A DNA stretch of 37,344 nt from JAYQPQ01 sp038145405. Lineage in GTDB: Bacteria; Pseudomonadota; Gammaproteobacteria; Pseudomonadales; GM7GCV1. The stretch is from assembly GCA_038145405.1 (NCBI GenBank), contig JAYQPQ010000009.1, positions 1-37,344 of the forward strand, written 5' to 3'. Positions within the stretch are counted from its first letter, which is position 1. Each line of letters begins with the position of its first letter. Positions 1 to 8,391 of the stretch are shown here, in pieces. The notes below the pieces were generated by a model. That model had not been told where the DNA came from. It did not search any database and was given only the letters and a program-made list of their open reading frames with translations. Both the position numbers and the translations under genes were made by a program.

Positions 1-48
1 GTCTGGAACTGAGCAAGTCGTTCTAAGAAAAACGATCCTTTAAATCTG

Positions 49-77
49 AGCCGGCTCATCTGAGCCGGCTTTTTTTT
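49..77 (+). terminator. Rho-independent terminator of a gene left of the window
   Basis: A 9-bp perfect stem (AGCCGGCTC at 49-57, GAGCCGGCT at 62-70) with a 4-nt loop is followed by a run of eight T (70-77). It presumably ends a plus-strand gene whose 3' end lies at the window edge; short open frames ending at 26 or 43 could be its last codons, but they are too short to identify. Confidence 0.85.
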
Positions 78-217
78 GTCCGTTTAATAAAGGTTTTTGC
101 ACTGAAAATTCTGCCAGCCGATTTATTACATGCCAGCCTTTGCTCCTCCCGCATGAAGGATGGACGGTTTTTGATAAGGATTTGGCAGAGTTTTTAAGTT
201 ATAGGCACATACCCTGC

Positions 218-226
218 TGTTATAGT
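218..226 (+). promoter_or_regulatory. Possible extended -10 promoter of a short transcript
   Basis: TGTTATAGT matches the extended -10 pattern TGnTATAAT with one mismatch. No good -35 lies upstream. It would start a transcript near 233 that ends at the terminator at 293-330, about 95 nt long. The space between the two terminators (78-292) holds no convincing coding sequence: the only open frame there (140-343) runs through the terminator and has no recognisable family. Confidence 0.3.
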
Positions 227-292
227 TTGTCCCACACTGGTGTCCTCTTACACCGGCAAAATCGGTCTATACCTCTCTTTGGACCGTACTTG

Positions 293-330
293 AGCCGGCG
301 CTCTGCCCCTTGGAGCGCCGGCTTTTTTTT
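293..330 (+). terminator. Strong rho-independent terminator upstream of imuA
   Basis: An 11-bp perfect GC-rich stem (293-303 pairing with 313-323), a 9-nt loop, and eight T at 323-330. It insulates the SOS promoter immediately downstream from transcription entering from the left. It shares the AGCCGGC core with the terminator at 49-77. Confidence 0.88.
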
Positions 331-339
331 GCGCCTGAG

Positions 340-368
340 TTGACGCCGCCAAAATACTGTATAAAAAT
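340..368 (+). promoter_or_regulatory. Putative sigma-70 promoter of imuA-imuB-dnaE2
   Basis: TTGACG at 340-345 is a good -35. With a 17-nt spacer the -10 would be AAAAAT at 363-368; alternatively TATAAA at 360-365 with a short spacer. Either places transcription start at about 372-376, essentially at the imuA ATG (376). The -10 lies inside the LexA operator. Confidence 0.55.
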
Positions 369-374
369 ACAGTA
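355..374 (+). promoter_or_regulatory. LexA operator (SOS box) controlling imuA-imuB-dnaE2
   Basis: TACTGTATAAAAATACAGTA fits the Escherichia-type consensus taCTGT-N8-ACAGta, with both CTGT/ACAG half-sites and flanking TA bases intact. It sits one base before the imuA start codon and covers the -10, so bound LexA would block RNA polymerase directly. Mutasome cassettes are known to be DNA-damage inducible, so the context agrees. Confidence 0.93.
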
Positions 375-375
375 T

Positions 376-1086
376 ATGGAACACAAACTCGCCCTCGACA
401 CGCTTTTTGACCGCGCCGACATCTGGCTTGGTCGTACTACCAGACAGGCCAGTGCCACGCGCGATACTGGCTTTACTGAACTGAATGCGCTGCTGGTGGG
501 AGGCGGTTGGCCCCTAGATGGGCTGGTCGAGATCAATGCGCCGCGCCTGGGCAGCGGCGAATGGCAATTATTGTCCGGCACACTGCAGCACTTCGCCGAG
601 CGCGAGGGTTATCTGGTGCTGGTCAATCCCCCCGCCATGCTCTGTGCCAGCGCTCTGGCGCAAATGGGTGTGCCGCTCGACCGGGTGCTGGTGGTGCGCA
701 CGGCCAACCGTCGGGAACTGATGCTGGGCGTTGTCGAGTCCCTGCGCTCCCGCTGCGCCCAGATGGTGCTGCTCTGGGAGGAGCGCGAACGCCTGGGTTA
801 TGCCGAGCTGCGCAAGCTGCAGCTGGCTGCAGCAGATAGCCGAACCCTCTGCTTTATGCTGCGCCTGGGTGCCACCTCCACTTTGGCCAGCCCGGCCAGT
901 CTGAGGGTGCAGTTGCAGTCACGCTTCAGTGGCATGCAGCTGCATATCCTGCGTCAGCGCGGCGGCCTCATCGATCGCCAGGTTGAATTGCCCTGGCCGG
1001 CCGGCTGGACCCTGCAACCCTTTGATGCAGTGGCCATGCCCCAACAGACCAAGGGGCGCGTTCTCGCTTTTCAGGCTCAGGGCTAA
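376..1086 (+). CDS. imuA: ImuA, SOS mutasome accessory protein
   Basis: First gene of the imuA-imuB-dnaE2 cassette. ImuA proteins are RecA/SulA-like factors needed with ImuB for DnaE2-dependent damage-induced mutagenesis in the cytoplasm. The 236-residue product has the family opening (LFDRADIWLG near residues 10-19), then a glycine-rich stretch (GGGWPLDGLVEI, 43-54). At the RecA P-loop position it has APRLGSGEW (55-63), which lacks the Walker lysine, so nucleotide binding by a canonical P-loop is unlikely. The open frame extends upstream to an ATG at 310, but that lies in the terminator loop; I chose ATG 376 because it follows the SOS box and gives the family length. No Shine-Dalgarno precedes it. 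It ends 5 bp before imuB. Confidence 0.88.
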   Translation: MEHKLALDTLFDRADIWLGRTTRQASATRDTGFTELNALLVGGGWPLDGLVEINAPRLGSGEWQLLSGTLQHFAEREGYLVLVNPPAMLCASALAQMGVPLDRVLVVRTANRRELMLGVVESLRSRCAQMVLLWEERERLGYAELRKLQLAAADSRTLCFMLRLGATSTLASPASLRVQLQSRFSGMQLHILRQRGGLIDRQVELPWPAGWTLQPFDAVAMPQQTKGRVLAFQAQG

Positions 1087-1091
1087 GGTTT

Positions 1092-2360
1092 ATGTTGTGG
1101 CTGGCCCTGCGCTTTACGGCGCTGCCGGACGACCCCGACGAAAAAACCGAGCTGCTCAAGTATCTGGCATCCTGGGCCTATAACTACACGCCCTATATCA
1201 AGCGCTATGCCGATGACAGCCTGCTGCTGGAGATTTCCCGCTGTCTGCAACTCTTTGGGGGTGTCGAGTCCCTGGGGCAGCGACTGCAGGCGTCGCTGGA
1301 TGGTCTGGTTTCCCACTATCGCCTGGGTCTGGCGCATACCGACAAGGCGGCCTGGCTGCTGTCCTTTCAGTCACATCCTCTCAGCGATGCAGATAGTCAG
1401 GATGTTTTTAGCGCACGGCTGCAACAGGTGCCGCTGGATAAGCTGATCGAACAGCCCCGGGCTGTCGCGCAGTTACAGCAGATGGGCTTGCGCCGGCTGG
1501 GTGATATCTGGCACCTGCCACCCTCTGAACTGGGACGTCGCTTCGGCACGTCCTTTGTCGACTATCTGGTGCAGATACAGGGTGGAGCCCAGGCTCCGCC
1601 AGAGACTTACCAGTCGCGCGAACATTTCTGCCGGCAGATTGCCTTTGCCAGTCCGCTGGATAACCGGTCTCAGCTGGAATTGCCGGCGCGGCAGTTATTG
1701 CAGCAGCTGATCGACTACCTGCTGGCCGGGCAGCTGCAGTGTCAGGAAATTTGCTGGCGGCTTTACTCCGCGCAGGGAGCGCAGCAGGAGATTCCTATTG
1801 CCTGCAGCCGGGTACACCATCGTTGGGATCTGCTGTTTGAACTCACCCGCGTGCGTTTGGAGCGCGTCGAGTTGCGCTTCGAGGTCGATCGTCTGGAACT
1901 GGAATGTCGCCAGGTGGCAGCGGTTGAGCTGGGTAATGCCAGCCTGTTTCCGCAGGCGGCAGCGGGACGACGTGAGGAGGCGGAAACCCTGGTCGCCCGT
2001 CTGCAGGCGCGCCTGGGACGGCGCGCGATTTACCAGATTCATTTGCAAACCGAGCATCTGCCGGAGCTGGGGCAGAGCCTGGAACTGCCCTTTACCCCCA
2101 TGCCCTCGGTTGAGCCAGCTCAAGGCGCGCGCCCCTGCTGGCTTTTGACCCGGCCCCAACCGGTGCGCGAACAGCGCGGACGGCTGTTCTGGCACGGCCC
2201 CTTGCAGTTGGTGCGCGGTCCGGAGCGCATCCAGGGCTATTGGTGGAATCAGGCCACGACGCGCGATTATTTTGTCGCGCGCCGCGACGATGCCCTGCAT
2301 TGCTGGATCTATCAGAACCTGAGCGATCGCCACTGGTACGCGCACGGCATTTTTGCCTGA
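1092..2360 (+). CDS. imuB: ImuB, inactive Y-family polymerase homologue of the mutasome
   Basis: ImuB is the Y-family-like hub that links DnaE2 to the beta clamp during SOS translesion synthesis. The 422-residue protein starts MLWLALRF as in the family. Where active Y-polymerases carry the palm S-x-D-E motif, this one reads DDSLLLEISRCLQLFGG (about residues 41-57), the usual ImuB variant considered catalytically inactive. A helix-hairpin-helix-like stretch lies near residues 120-150. QSLELPF, near residue 330, resembles a clamp-binding QxxLxxF peptide. The C-terminus (GPERI...YWW...RDYFVARR...WYAHGIFA) is characteristic of the family. It is somewhat shorter than many ImuB proteins. It follows imuA by 5 bp and precedes dnaE2 by 12 bp, so all three are one transcript. 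Confidence 0.92.
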   Translation: MLWLALRFTALPDDPDEKTELLKYLASWAYNYTPYIKRYADDSLLLEISRCLQLFGGVESLGQRLQASLDGLVSHYRLGLAHTDKAAWLLSFQSHPLSDADSQDVFSARLQQVPLDKLIEQPRAVAQLQQMGLRRLGDIWHLPPSELGRRFGTSFVDYLVQIQGGAQAPPETYQSREHFCRQIAFASPLDNRSQLELPARQLLQQLIDYLLAGQLQCQEICWRLYSAQGAQQEIPIACSRVHHRWDLLFELTRVRLERVELRFEVDRLELECRQVAAVELGNASLFPQAAAGRREEAETLVARLQARLGRRAIYQIHLQTEHLPELGQSLELPFTPMPSVEPAQGARPCWLLTRPQPVREQRGRLFWHGPLQLVRGPERIQGYWWNQATTRDYFVARRDDALHCWIYQNLSDRHWYAHGIFA

Positions 2361-2372
2361 GGAGGCGATCCC

Positions 2373-5300
2373 ATGGCCTATGCCGAGCTCTGCGCCCTGA
2401 GCAATTTCACCTTCCTGCGCGGAGCATCCCATCCCCACGAACTGGTCGAGCAGGCGCATCACTGGGGTTATCAGGCCCTGGCGCTGACCGATGAATGCTC
2501 TCTGGCTGGCGTGGTGCGCGCTCATTTGTGCGCCAGGGAGCTGGGGCTGCAACTGATCATTGGCAGTCAATTCAAACTCGACAATGGTTGTCATCTGGTG
2601 GCTCTGGTCACCGACCGCCAGGCCTATGCCGAGCTGTCGGGCCTGATTACCCTGGCGCGTCGGCGCAGCCCCAAGGGGCAGTATCAATTGCGTATGGAGG
2701 ATTTACGTTTTCGACTCAAGCGCTGCCTGGTGATCTGGTTACCGGATGGCAAGGCAGACGCTTGGGAAGAGTTGGTGCTGGAGTTAAAGCGAAGCTTTGC
2801 CGACCGCCTGTGGTTGGGAATCAGCCGCCAGTTTGCTGCAGCCGAATCGGAACACTGGCGCAACCTGGAACGGTTGAGTCGCGAACATCAATTGCGCCGG
2901 GTGGCCTGTGGTCAGGTCGAGATGCATTGCCGCAAGCGCAAGGCCATGCACGATGTGCTGGCTGCCATTCGCCTGGGCCGGCCCGTGCAGCAACTCGGCA
3001 AGCAGCTTGCCGCCAATGCCGAGGCCTGTCTGCGGCCGCTGCATGAGTTAGCACAGATCTACCCGGACGAACTCCTGGCCGAAACCCTAGTGCTGGCCGG
3101 ACAGTGCCGTTTCAACCTGGACGAACTGCGCTACGAGTATCCGGCCGAACTGGTCCCCTCTGGGATGAAGGCCATCGACTATTTGCGTCAGCTGGCAGAG
3201 CAGGGCAGTCGTCAGCGCTGGCCCGGGGGTATGCCGCAACGCATTCGAGCAGCACTGGAGAAGGAGTTTGTACTGATCGAAGAGCTCGGCTACGAATACT
3301 TTTTTCTCACCGTACACGATCTGGTGCGCTATGCACGCAGTTGCGACATCCTTTGCCAGGGGCGGGGGTCTGCAGCCAACTCCATTCTCTGTTATTGCCT
3401 ACATATCACTGAAGTGTCGCCGGAGCAGATCAACATGCTGTTTGAGCGCTTTATTTCCAGAGAGCGCAATGAGCCACCGGATATCGATGTGGATTTTGAA
3501 AGCCAGCGGCGCGAGGAGGTGATTCAGTACATCTATCGCAAGTACAGCCGCAAGCGCGCGGCGTTGGCGGCTACGGTCATCAGTTACCGCACACGTAGCG
3601 CGGTGCGCGATGTGGGCAAGGCGCTTGGAATTTCTCTCGAGCAGGTCGAGCAGCTGGCCAAGTCTCTGGCTTGGTGGGATCGCAAGCGCGATCTGGAGCA
3701 GCGTGCCGAGCAGATCTTTGCCGCTATCGAGCCGCATCTGCTGCAGCATTTCCTGCGGCTGGTTATGGAGATTCAGGGCTTTCCACGCCATCTGTCCCAG
3801 CATGTCGGCGGCTTTGTCATAGCCCGCGATCAGGTCAGCGATCTGGTGCCGGTGGAAAATGCCGCCATGCCGGAACGTACTATTATCCAGTGGGACAAGG
3901 ACGATCTCGAAACCCTGGGTTTGCTCAAGGTCGACGTCTTGTCCCTGGGCATGCTATCGGCTCTGCGTCGCACGCTCGCTCTGGTGCAAGGGTACGATGC
4001 GCGCCTGCAGAGCATGGCCGATGTGCCCAGGGAAGATCCGCAGGTCTATGCCATGCTCAGCCGCGGCGATTCCATCGGCGTATTCCAGGTGGAATCGCGC
4101 GCCCAGATGTCCATGCTGCCGCGCCTGCAGCCCAGGTGTTTCTACGATCTGGTAATCGAAATAGCCATCGTGCGGCCCGGGCCCATCCAGGGCGATATGG
4201 TGGTGCCCTATCTGAAGCGGCGCAGTGGTCAGGAAGATCGCGAGCCACCCAGTGCAGCCCTGAAGGAGGTTCTGCAAAAAACCCTGGGGGTGCCTATTTT
4301 TCAGGAGCAGGTGATTCGCGTGGCCATGGTGGCGGCGGGCTTTTCCGGCGGTGAAGCCGATCAGTTGCGCCGGGCCATGGCTACCTTCGGCAAGCGCGGC
4401 GATCTGCAGGGCTTTGAAGAAAAATTTATCCGGGGCATGCTGAAGAACGGCTATAGCCTGGACTATGCCAATCAACTCTTCGATCAGATCAAGGGCTTTG
4501 GCGGCTACGGCTTTCCCGAATCCCACTCGGCCAGCTTTGCCCTGCTCTGTTACCTCTCGTCCTGGTTTAAATGCCATCACCCGGCGGCTTTTTACTGCGG
4601 CCTCCTGAACAGTCAGCCCATGGGGTTTTACTCGCCCTCCCAACTAGTGCAGGACGCCCGACGCCACGGCGTTCAGGTATTGCCGGTGGACGTGCTCCGC
4701 AGTGATTGGGAAAGCACCTTGGAGGGGGCTAATCCGCCGGCTCTGCGTCTGGGCCTGTGCCGGGTGGCCCAGCTGTCCGAGGCAGTCGGACGGCGCATTG
4801 CGACAGTGCGCAATCAGTGCCCGTTTTCCAGCCCACGGGATCTGGCGCGCCGCGCCGCCGTGCCACGCGATCAATTGCAGGCGTTGGCCGCCGCCGATGC
4901 GTTGGCAAGCATCAGCGGGCATCGCTACCAGTCCCATTGGGATGTCGCTGGTATAGAACCGACGCGGCCCCTGCTGGCTGATGCCGGCGAGCCGCGCGCC
5001 GATCTGGTACAACTGGCCGAGCCCAGCCTGGCACAGAATATTGCGGCCGATTACACCAGCACGGGCCTGAGTTTGCGTCCGCATCCCTTGGCGTTACTGC
5101 GCAACCAGCAGCCTTTTGCGCGTTGTAAACCCCAGTCCGAATTGAAGGGGCTGAGCAATGGACGCTATGTTCAGGTTGCCGGGCTGGTGACCGGCCGTCA
5201 GCGACCTGGCACGGCCAAGGGCACCATTTTCCTCACCCTGGAAGATGAGACGGGCAATATCAATGTGGTGGTATGGAAGCGCACCCAGGATCATTTCCGC

Positions 5301-5444
5301 GAAGCCCTGCTACGCGCTCAGCTGCTTCTGGTCAAGGGTCGGCTGGAGACCGATGGTCGAGTCATCCATGTGATTGCCGGTGCTTTGCAGGATTATTCCG
5401 ACCGGCTACAGGGCTTTGAAATTCGCTCGCGGGACTTTCATTAG
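2373..5444 (+). CDS. dnaE2: DnaE2 (ImuC), error-prone DNA polymerase III alpha subunit
   Basis: Catalytic polymerase of the SOS mutasome, extending past lesions with ImuA and ImuB. The 1023-residue protein opens with a PHP domain (YAELCALSNFTFLRGASHPHELV). The C-family palm carries the catalytic aspartates in PDIDVDFE (about residues 368-375) and LKVDVLSLG (aspartate near 521), so it should be active. Tau-binding and finger segments follow (PESHSASFALLCYLSSWFK), and the C-terminus has an OB-like region (VAGLVTGRQRPGTAKGTIFLTLEDE). The shorter length and start are typical of DnaE2 rather than the replicative DnaE, which is usually about 1160 residues. The start is set by GGAGG at 2361-2365, directly after the imuB stop. 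No lexA copy is present in the window. Confidence 0.95.
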   Translation: MAYAELCALSNFTFLRGASHPHELVEQAHHWGYQALALTDECSLAGVVRAHLCARELGLQLIIGSQFKLDNGCHLVALVTDRQAYAELSGLITLARRRSPKGQYQLRMEDLRFRLKRCLVIWLPDGKADAWEELVLELKRSFADRLWLGISRQFAAAESEHWRNLERLSREHQLRRVACGQVEMHCRKRKAMHDVLAAIRLGRPVQQLGKQLAANAEACLRPLHELAQIYPDELLAETLVLAGQCRFNLDELRYEYPAELVPSGMKAIDYLRQLAEQGSRQRWPGGMPQRIRAALEKEFVLIEELGYEYFFLTVHDLVRYARSCDILCQGRGSAANSILCYCLHITEVSPEQINMLFERFISRERNEPPDIDVDFESQRREEVIQYIYRKYSRKRAALAATVISYRTRSAVRDVGKALGISLEQVEQLAKSLAWWDRKRDLEQRAEQIFAAIEPHLLQHFLRLVMEIQGFPRHLSQHVGGFVIARDQVSDLVPVENAAMPERTIIQWDKDDLETLGLLKVDVLSLGMLSALRRTLALVQGYDARLQSMADVPREDPQVYAMLSRGDSIGVFQVESRAQMSMLPRLQPRCFYDLVIEIAIVRPGPIQGDMVVPYLKRRSGQEDREPPSAALKEVLQKTLGVPIFQEQVIRVAMVAAGFSGGEADQLRRAMATFGKRGDLQGFEEKFIRGMLKNGYSLDYANQLFDQIKGFGGYGFPESHSASFALLCYLSSWFKCHHPAAFYCGLLNSQPMGFYSPSQLVQDARRHGVQVLPVDVLRSDWESTLEGANPPALRLGLCRVAQLSEAVGRRIATVRNQCPFSSPRDLARRAAVPRDQLQALAAADALASISGHRYQSHWDVAGIEPTRPLLADAGEPRADLVQLAEPSLAQNIAADYTSTGLSLRPHPLALLRNQQPFARCKPQSELKGLSNGRYVQVAGLVTGRQRPGTAKGTIFLTLEDETGNINVVVWKRTQDHFREALLRAQLLLVKGRLETDGRVIHVIAGALQDYSDRLQGFEIRSRDFH

Positions 5445-5530
5445 CCATGACGGGAACCCGGGCATTACCAAAGATATTAAGAAGGGTAAAAGGCTTGCTG
5501 GCAGGAAGGGGGAATGCTATCAAGATCGAT

Positions 5531-6721
5531 ATGAAAACAAGATGCATGATCCTGGGGGTAGGGTGGTTGTTGAGCCTGCCCGGCCTGGCCCAGTCAGCGG
5601 ATTTTGCCCAGTGCAAGACCGATATCCGTCAGCGCGCTGCCGCCGAAGAGCTGCCTCAGTGGATTGTCCAGGATGTAGTAGCCAGTCTGGATATCCAGCC
5701 GCGCGTGATCGAGCTGGATCACAATCAACCGGAATTTACCCAGACATTTGCCGACTACCTGAACCGCCGCGTGACGCCGATGCGCATTCAGGAAGGGCGA
5801 CGTCTGCTGGTTGAACACCAGGAACTGTTGGCACGGCTGACGCGCGACTACGGCATTCCGGGACGCTACCTGCTGGCATTCTGGGGGCTGGAAACCAATT
5901 TCGGTTCCTATCTGGGTAACATTTCCACGCTCAATGCGCTGGCCACCCTGGCCTGTGATGACCGCCGCAGTGAATTCTTCAAGGATGAACTGCTCAATGC
6001 CTTCCACGTGCTCAATGACAACGAGCTGCGCCCGGAGCAGATGCTGGGTTCCTGGGCTGGCGCCATGGGCCACACCCAGTTCATGCCATCCTCCTATCGT
6101 CGCTATGCCGTAGACGGCGACGGCGATGGTCGCATCGATCTGTGGAACAGTATTCCCGACGCCCTGACCTCGGCTGCGCATTTCCTGCAGTCACTGGGCT
6201 GGCAGCGCGAGGAGCGCTGGGGGCGGGAAGTGCAGCTGGCCGATAACTTCCCCTATGAAGAGGCTGGCCTGCGCAGTCGTAAATCCCTGACTGATTGGCG
6301 CCGCCTCGGCGTGCGCCTGGCCAGCGGCGCCTTGCTGCCCGAGGGCGATATGCAAGCTACGGTGCTGGTGCCGGCCGGGCATCTGGGGCCGGCCTTTCTG
6401 GTCTACGACAATTTCGATGTGATCATGCGCTGGAATCGCTCCGAGTCCTACGCCATATCGGTGGGCTACCTGGCCGACCGCATTGGCGGCGCCGGCATGC
6501 TGACGCATTTGCCGCCGGAAGATGCCGCCATCGCCGTCGCCGACATTCGCCGCATGCAGGAGAAACTCAATCAGTTGGGCTTTGATGCGGGCGAGCCGGA
6601 TGGGTTAATGGGCAGCCAGACGCGCACCGCTTTGCGCGACTACCAGCGCAGCCAAGGCAGAATTGCAGACGGCTTTCCCGATCCGGCGACATTGAACGCC
6701 CTCGGCATCAGCGGCTATTAG
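5531..6721 (+). CDS. Exported lytic murein transglycosylase, MltB family, with peptidoglycan-binding domain
   Basis: Cleaves the MurNAc-GlcNAc bond of peptidoglycan with 1,6-anhydro product formation, in the periplasm. The 396-residue protein starts with a signal peptide (about residues 1-23, ending LAQSA). The SLT_2 domain (about 25-320) has the catalytic glutamate E121 in FWGLETNFGSYLG, and the family blocks GSWAGAMGHTQFMPSSY and DGDGDGRIDLWNSIPDAL. A PG_binding_1 domain occupies the last 60 residues (IRRMQEKLNQLGFDAGEPDG). The open frame runs upstream to 5447, but the signal peptide fits ATG 5531; no lipobox is seen, so this is a soluble or loosely bound form. It lies 86 bp after dnaE2, with no visible terminator between. 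A GGAAGGGGG run at 5502-5510 is too far upstream to be an ideal Shine-Dalgarno. Confidence 0.88.
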   Translation: MKTRCMILGVGWLLSLPGLAQSADFAQCKTDIRQRAAAEELPQWIVQDVVASLDIQPRVIELDHNQPEFTQTFADYLNRRVTPMRIQEGRRLLVEHQELLARLTRDYGIPGRYLLAFWGLETNFGSYLGNISTLNALATLACDDRRSEFFKDELLNAFHVLNDNELRPEQMLGSWAGAMGHTQFMPSSYRRYAVDGDGDGRIDLWNSIPDALTSAAHFLQSLGWQREERWGREVQLADNFPYEEAGLRSRKSLTDWRRLGVRLASGALLPEGDMQATVLVPAGHLGPAFLVYDNFDVIMRWNRSESYAISVGYLADRIGGAGMLTHLPPEDAAIAVADIRRMQEKLNQLGFDAGEPDGLMGSQTRTALRDYQRSQGRIADGFPDPATLNALGISGY

Positions 6722-6728
6722 TTTTTAC

Positions 6729-7079
6729 TTAGCTCAGCCGCTCGCGAAAAATAAAAAATACCGCACCCATCAGGCACAGGCCGGCCCAAAGGTAGTCGAG
6801 TTTGAGCGGTTCCTTCAGATAAAAGAGCGCGAAGGGGACAAACACGCTCAGCGTAATGATTTCCTGCATGATCTTCAGCTGCCCCACACTCAGCACCGTG
6901 TTGCCAATGCGGTTGGCCGGCACCTGAAACAGGTATTCCAGCAGCGCAATGCCCCAGGACACCAGGGCAGCGACAAGCCAGGGCTTGTGATTGAGTTCCT
7001 TGAGATGGGCGTACCAGGCAAAGGTCATAAAGACATTGCTGCACAGCAGCAGGCCGACAGAGGTCAGGATGGGTTGCAT
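6729..7079 (-). CDS. DUF486 small multidrug-resistance-like membrane protein
   Basis: A 116-residue, four-helix inner-membrane protein of the DUF486 family, distant kin of the drug/metabolite transporter superfamily; no substrate is known. The opening LTSVGLLLCSNVFMTFAWYAHLKEL and the central LEYLFQVPANRIG are family signatures. The last helix is LWAGLCLMGAVFFIFRERL. I chose ATG 7079 because it begins right before helix one; the frame continues to a GTG at 7124 without family support. No Shine-Dalgarno is evident. It converges on the transglycosylase with a 7-bp gap, and lies 88 bp past the end of nhaA on the same strand, so it could be read from the large operon. Confidence 0.82.
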   Translation of the reverse strand: MQPILTSVGLLLCSNVFMTFAWYAHLKELNHKPWLVAALVSWGIALLEYLFQVPANRIGNTVLSVGQLKIMQEIITLSVFVPFALFYLKEPLKLDYLWAGLCLMGAVFFIFRERLS

Positions 7080-7167
7080 GGAAGGGGCTCGCAGTTCACC
7101 GGTGTGCGAGCGCAATTTTGACACAAATTGGGAGCCTTGATCGGACTCAAGCCTGTGGCCTGCTCTC

Positions 7168-8391
7168 CTACCGCAAATTTTGGCTCAGGCTACGGCGCAA
7201 CAGAAGATAGCCTGCCAAACCGGCGATCAGCGATCCGCAAAGAATTCCGATACGCTGGTCAAAGACGCGTTCGGCCAGATCAGCGAAGGCCAGGTTGCCG
7301 ATAAAGAGACTCATGGTGAAACCGACGCCGCAAAGTGTCGCGACGGCCCACAGGCGGAACCAGGAAAGTTCGATCGGCAGACGAGTCCAGCCCAGCTTCA
7401 GAGCGAGCCAACAGGACGCCAGAATGCCAATGGGCTTGCCCAGTACCAGTCCGGCGGCTATTCCGAGGGTGACCGGATGCAGAATGGCTCCCAACTCGAG
7501 GTCGACAAAGCGCACGCCGGCGTTGACGAAGGCGAACAGCGGAAGGGTGACAAATACCACGATGGCATGCAGGTCGCGTTCGACTTCGCGCAGCGGGGAG
7601 CGCTGTGGGTCATGGCGGTGGCGCAGCGGGATAAACAGGGCAATGATGACGCCGGCCAGGGTGGCATGCACTCCGGATTTAAGCAGTGCGGCCCACATGA
7701 TGGCTCCGATGATCACGTAGGGCGGCAACTCTGAGACTTGGCGCCGGTTCAGCAAGTAGAGCAGCAGGGTGCAGACGAGAGCCGTGCTGAGCGCCAGCAA
7801 CGACAGGTTCTGGGTGTAAAACAGGGCGATGATAATGATCGCACCGATATCGTCGAAGATGGCTAGTGAAATCAGAAATACCTTGAGCGCTTGCGGCACG
7901 CGGCTACCCAGCAGGGACATGATGCCGAGGGCAAAGGCGATGTCGGTTGCCGCCGGTATGGCCCAGCCGTCGATGGCAGCCGGATCGTCGTAGTTGATGG
8001 CGGCGTAGATCAGGGCGGGAACCAGCATGCCGCCAATGGCGCCAGCTGCGGGCAGAACGATGGCGCTGCGTTCGCGCAATTCGCCTTCGAGAAATTCGCG
8101 TTTCAGTTCCAGGCCGACTACCAGAAAAAACAGGGCCATCAGGCCATCGTTCACCCAGTAGTAGAGGTATTTGTCGATGGAAAAGGCGCCGAAGCGAATC
8201 TCCACTGGGATGTGAATGAATGTCTCGTAGAGGCTGTAGAGCGGCGTGTTGGCTGCCAGCAGGGCGATCAGGGTTGCCAGCAGCAATAGAATGCTGCCAG
8301 CCGTTTCGAGATGCAGAAATTTACGCAGACTGTCGACGACCTGGTCTGCGGTTCGCGAAAGCTGACTTTCGTCAGCCGATATCTGGTTCAA
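7168..8391 (-). CDS. nhaA: NhaA Na+/H+ antiporter
   Basis: Electrogenic inner-membrane antiporter exporting one Na+ (or Li+) for two H+, used for sodium and alkaline pH homeostasis. The 407-residue sequence covers the whole family. The unwound-helix aspartate is in ATDIAFALG (D150, equal to Escherichia coli D133) and the ion-binding pair is in FDDIGAI (D180-D181, equal to D163-D164). The LELKREFLEGEL segment (94-105) is the conserved loop. The start is TTG at 8391, immediately after the TAA stop of the DUF4175 gene (TAATTG), with GAAAGG about 12 nt upstream; no ATG lies nearby in frame. It is the last gene of the MoxR operon and is probably translated by coupling. Why it is attached to that operon is unclear. 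Confidence 0.94.
   Translation of the reverse strand: MNQISADESQLSRTADQVVDSLRKFLHLETAGSILLLLATLIALLAANTPLYSLYETFIHIPVEIRFGAFSIDKYLYYWVNDGLMALFFLVVGLELKREFLEGELRERSAIVLPAAGAIGGMLVPALIYAAINYDDPAAIDGWAIPAATDIAFALGIMSLLGSRVPQALKVFLISLAIFDDIGAIIIIALFYTQNLSLLALSTALVCTLLLYLLNRRQVSELPPYVIIGAIMWAALLKSGVHATLAGVIIALFIPLRHRHDPQRSPLREVERDLHAIVVFVTLPLFAFVNAGVRFVDLELGAILHPVTLGIAAGLVLGKPIGILASCWLALKLGWTRLPIELSWFRLWAVATLCGVGFTMSLFIGNLAFADLAERVFDQRIGILCGSLIAGLAGYLLLRRSLSQNLR

Noticed and set aside
140..343. A 67-codon open frame upstream of imuA
   Set aside because: It runs through the terminator stem at 293-330, has no family resemblance and no ribosome site.
310..375. Upstream start for imuA at ATG 310
   Set aside because: It lies in the terminator loop and upstream of the promoter, so it would not be in the SOS transcript; the family fits ATG 376.
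7125..7167. Terminator after nhaA
   Set aside because: Only a 5-bp imperfect stem without a T-run is present.
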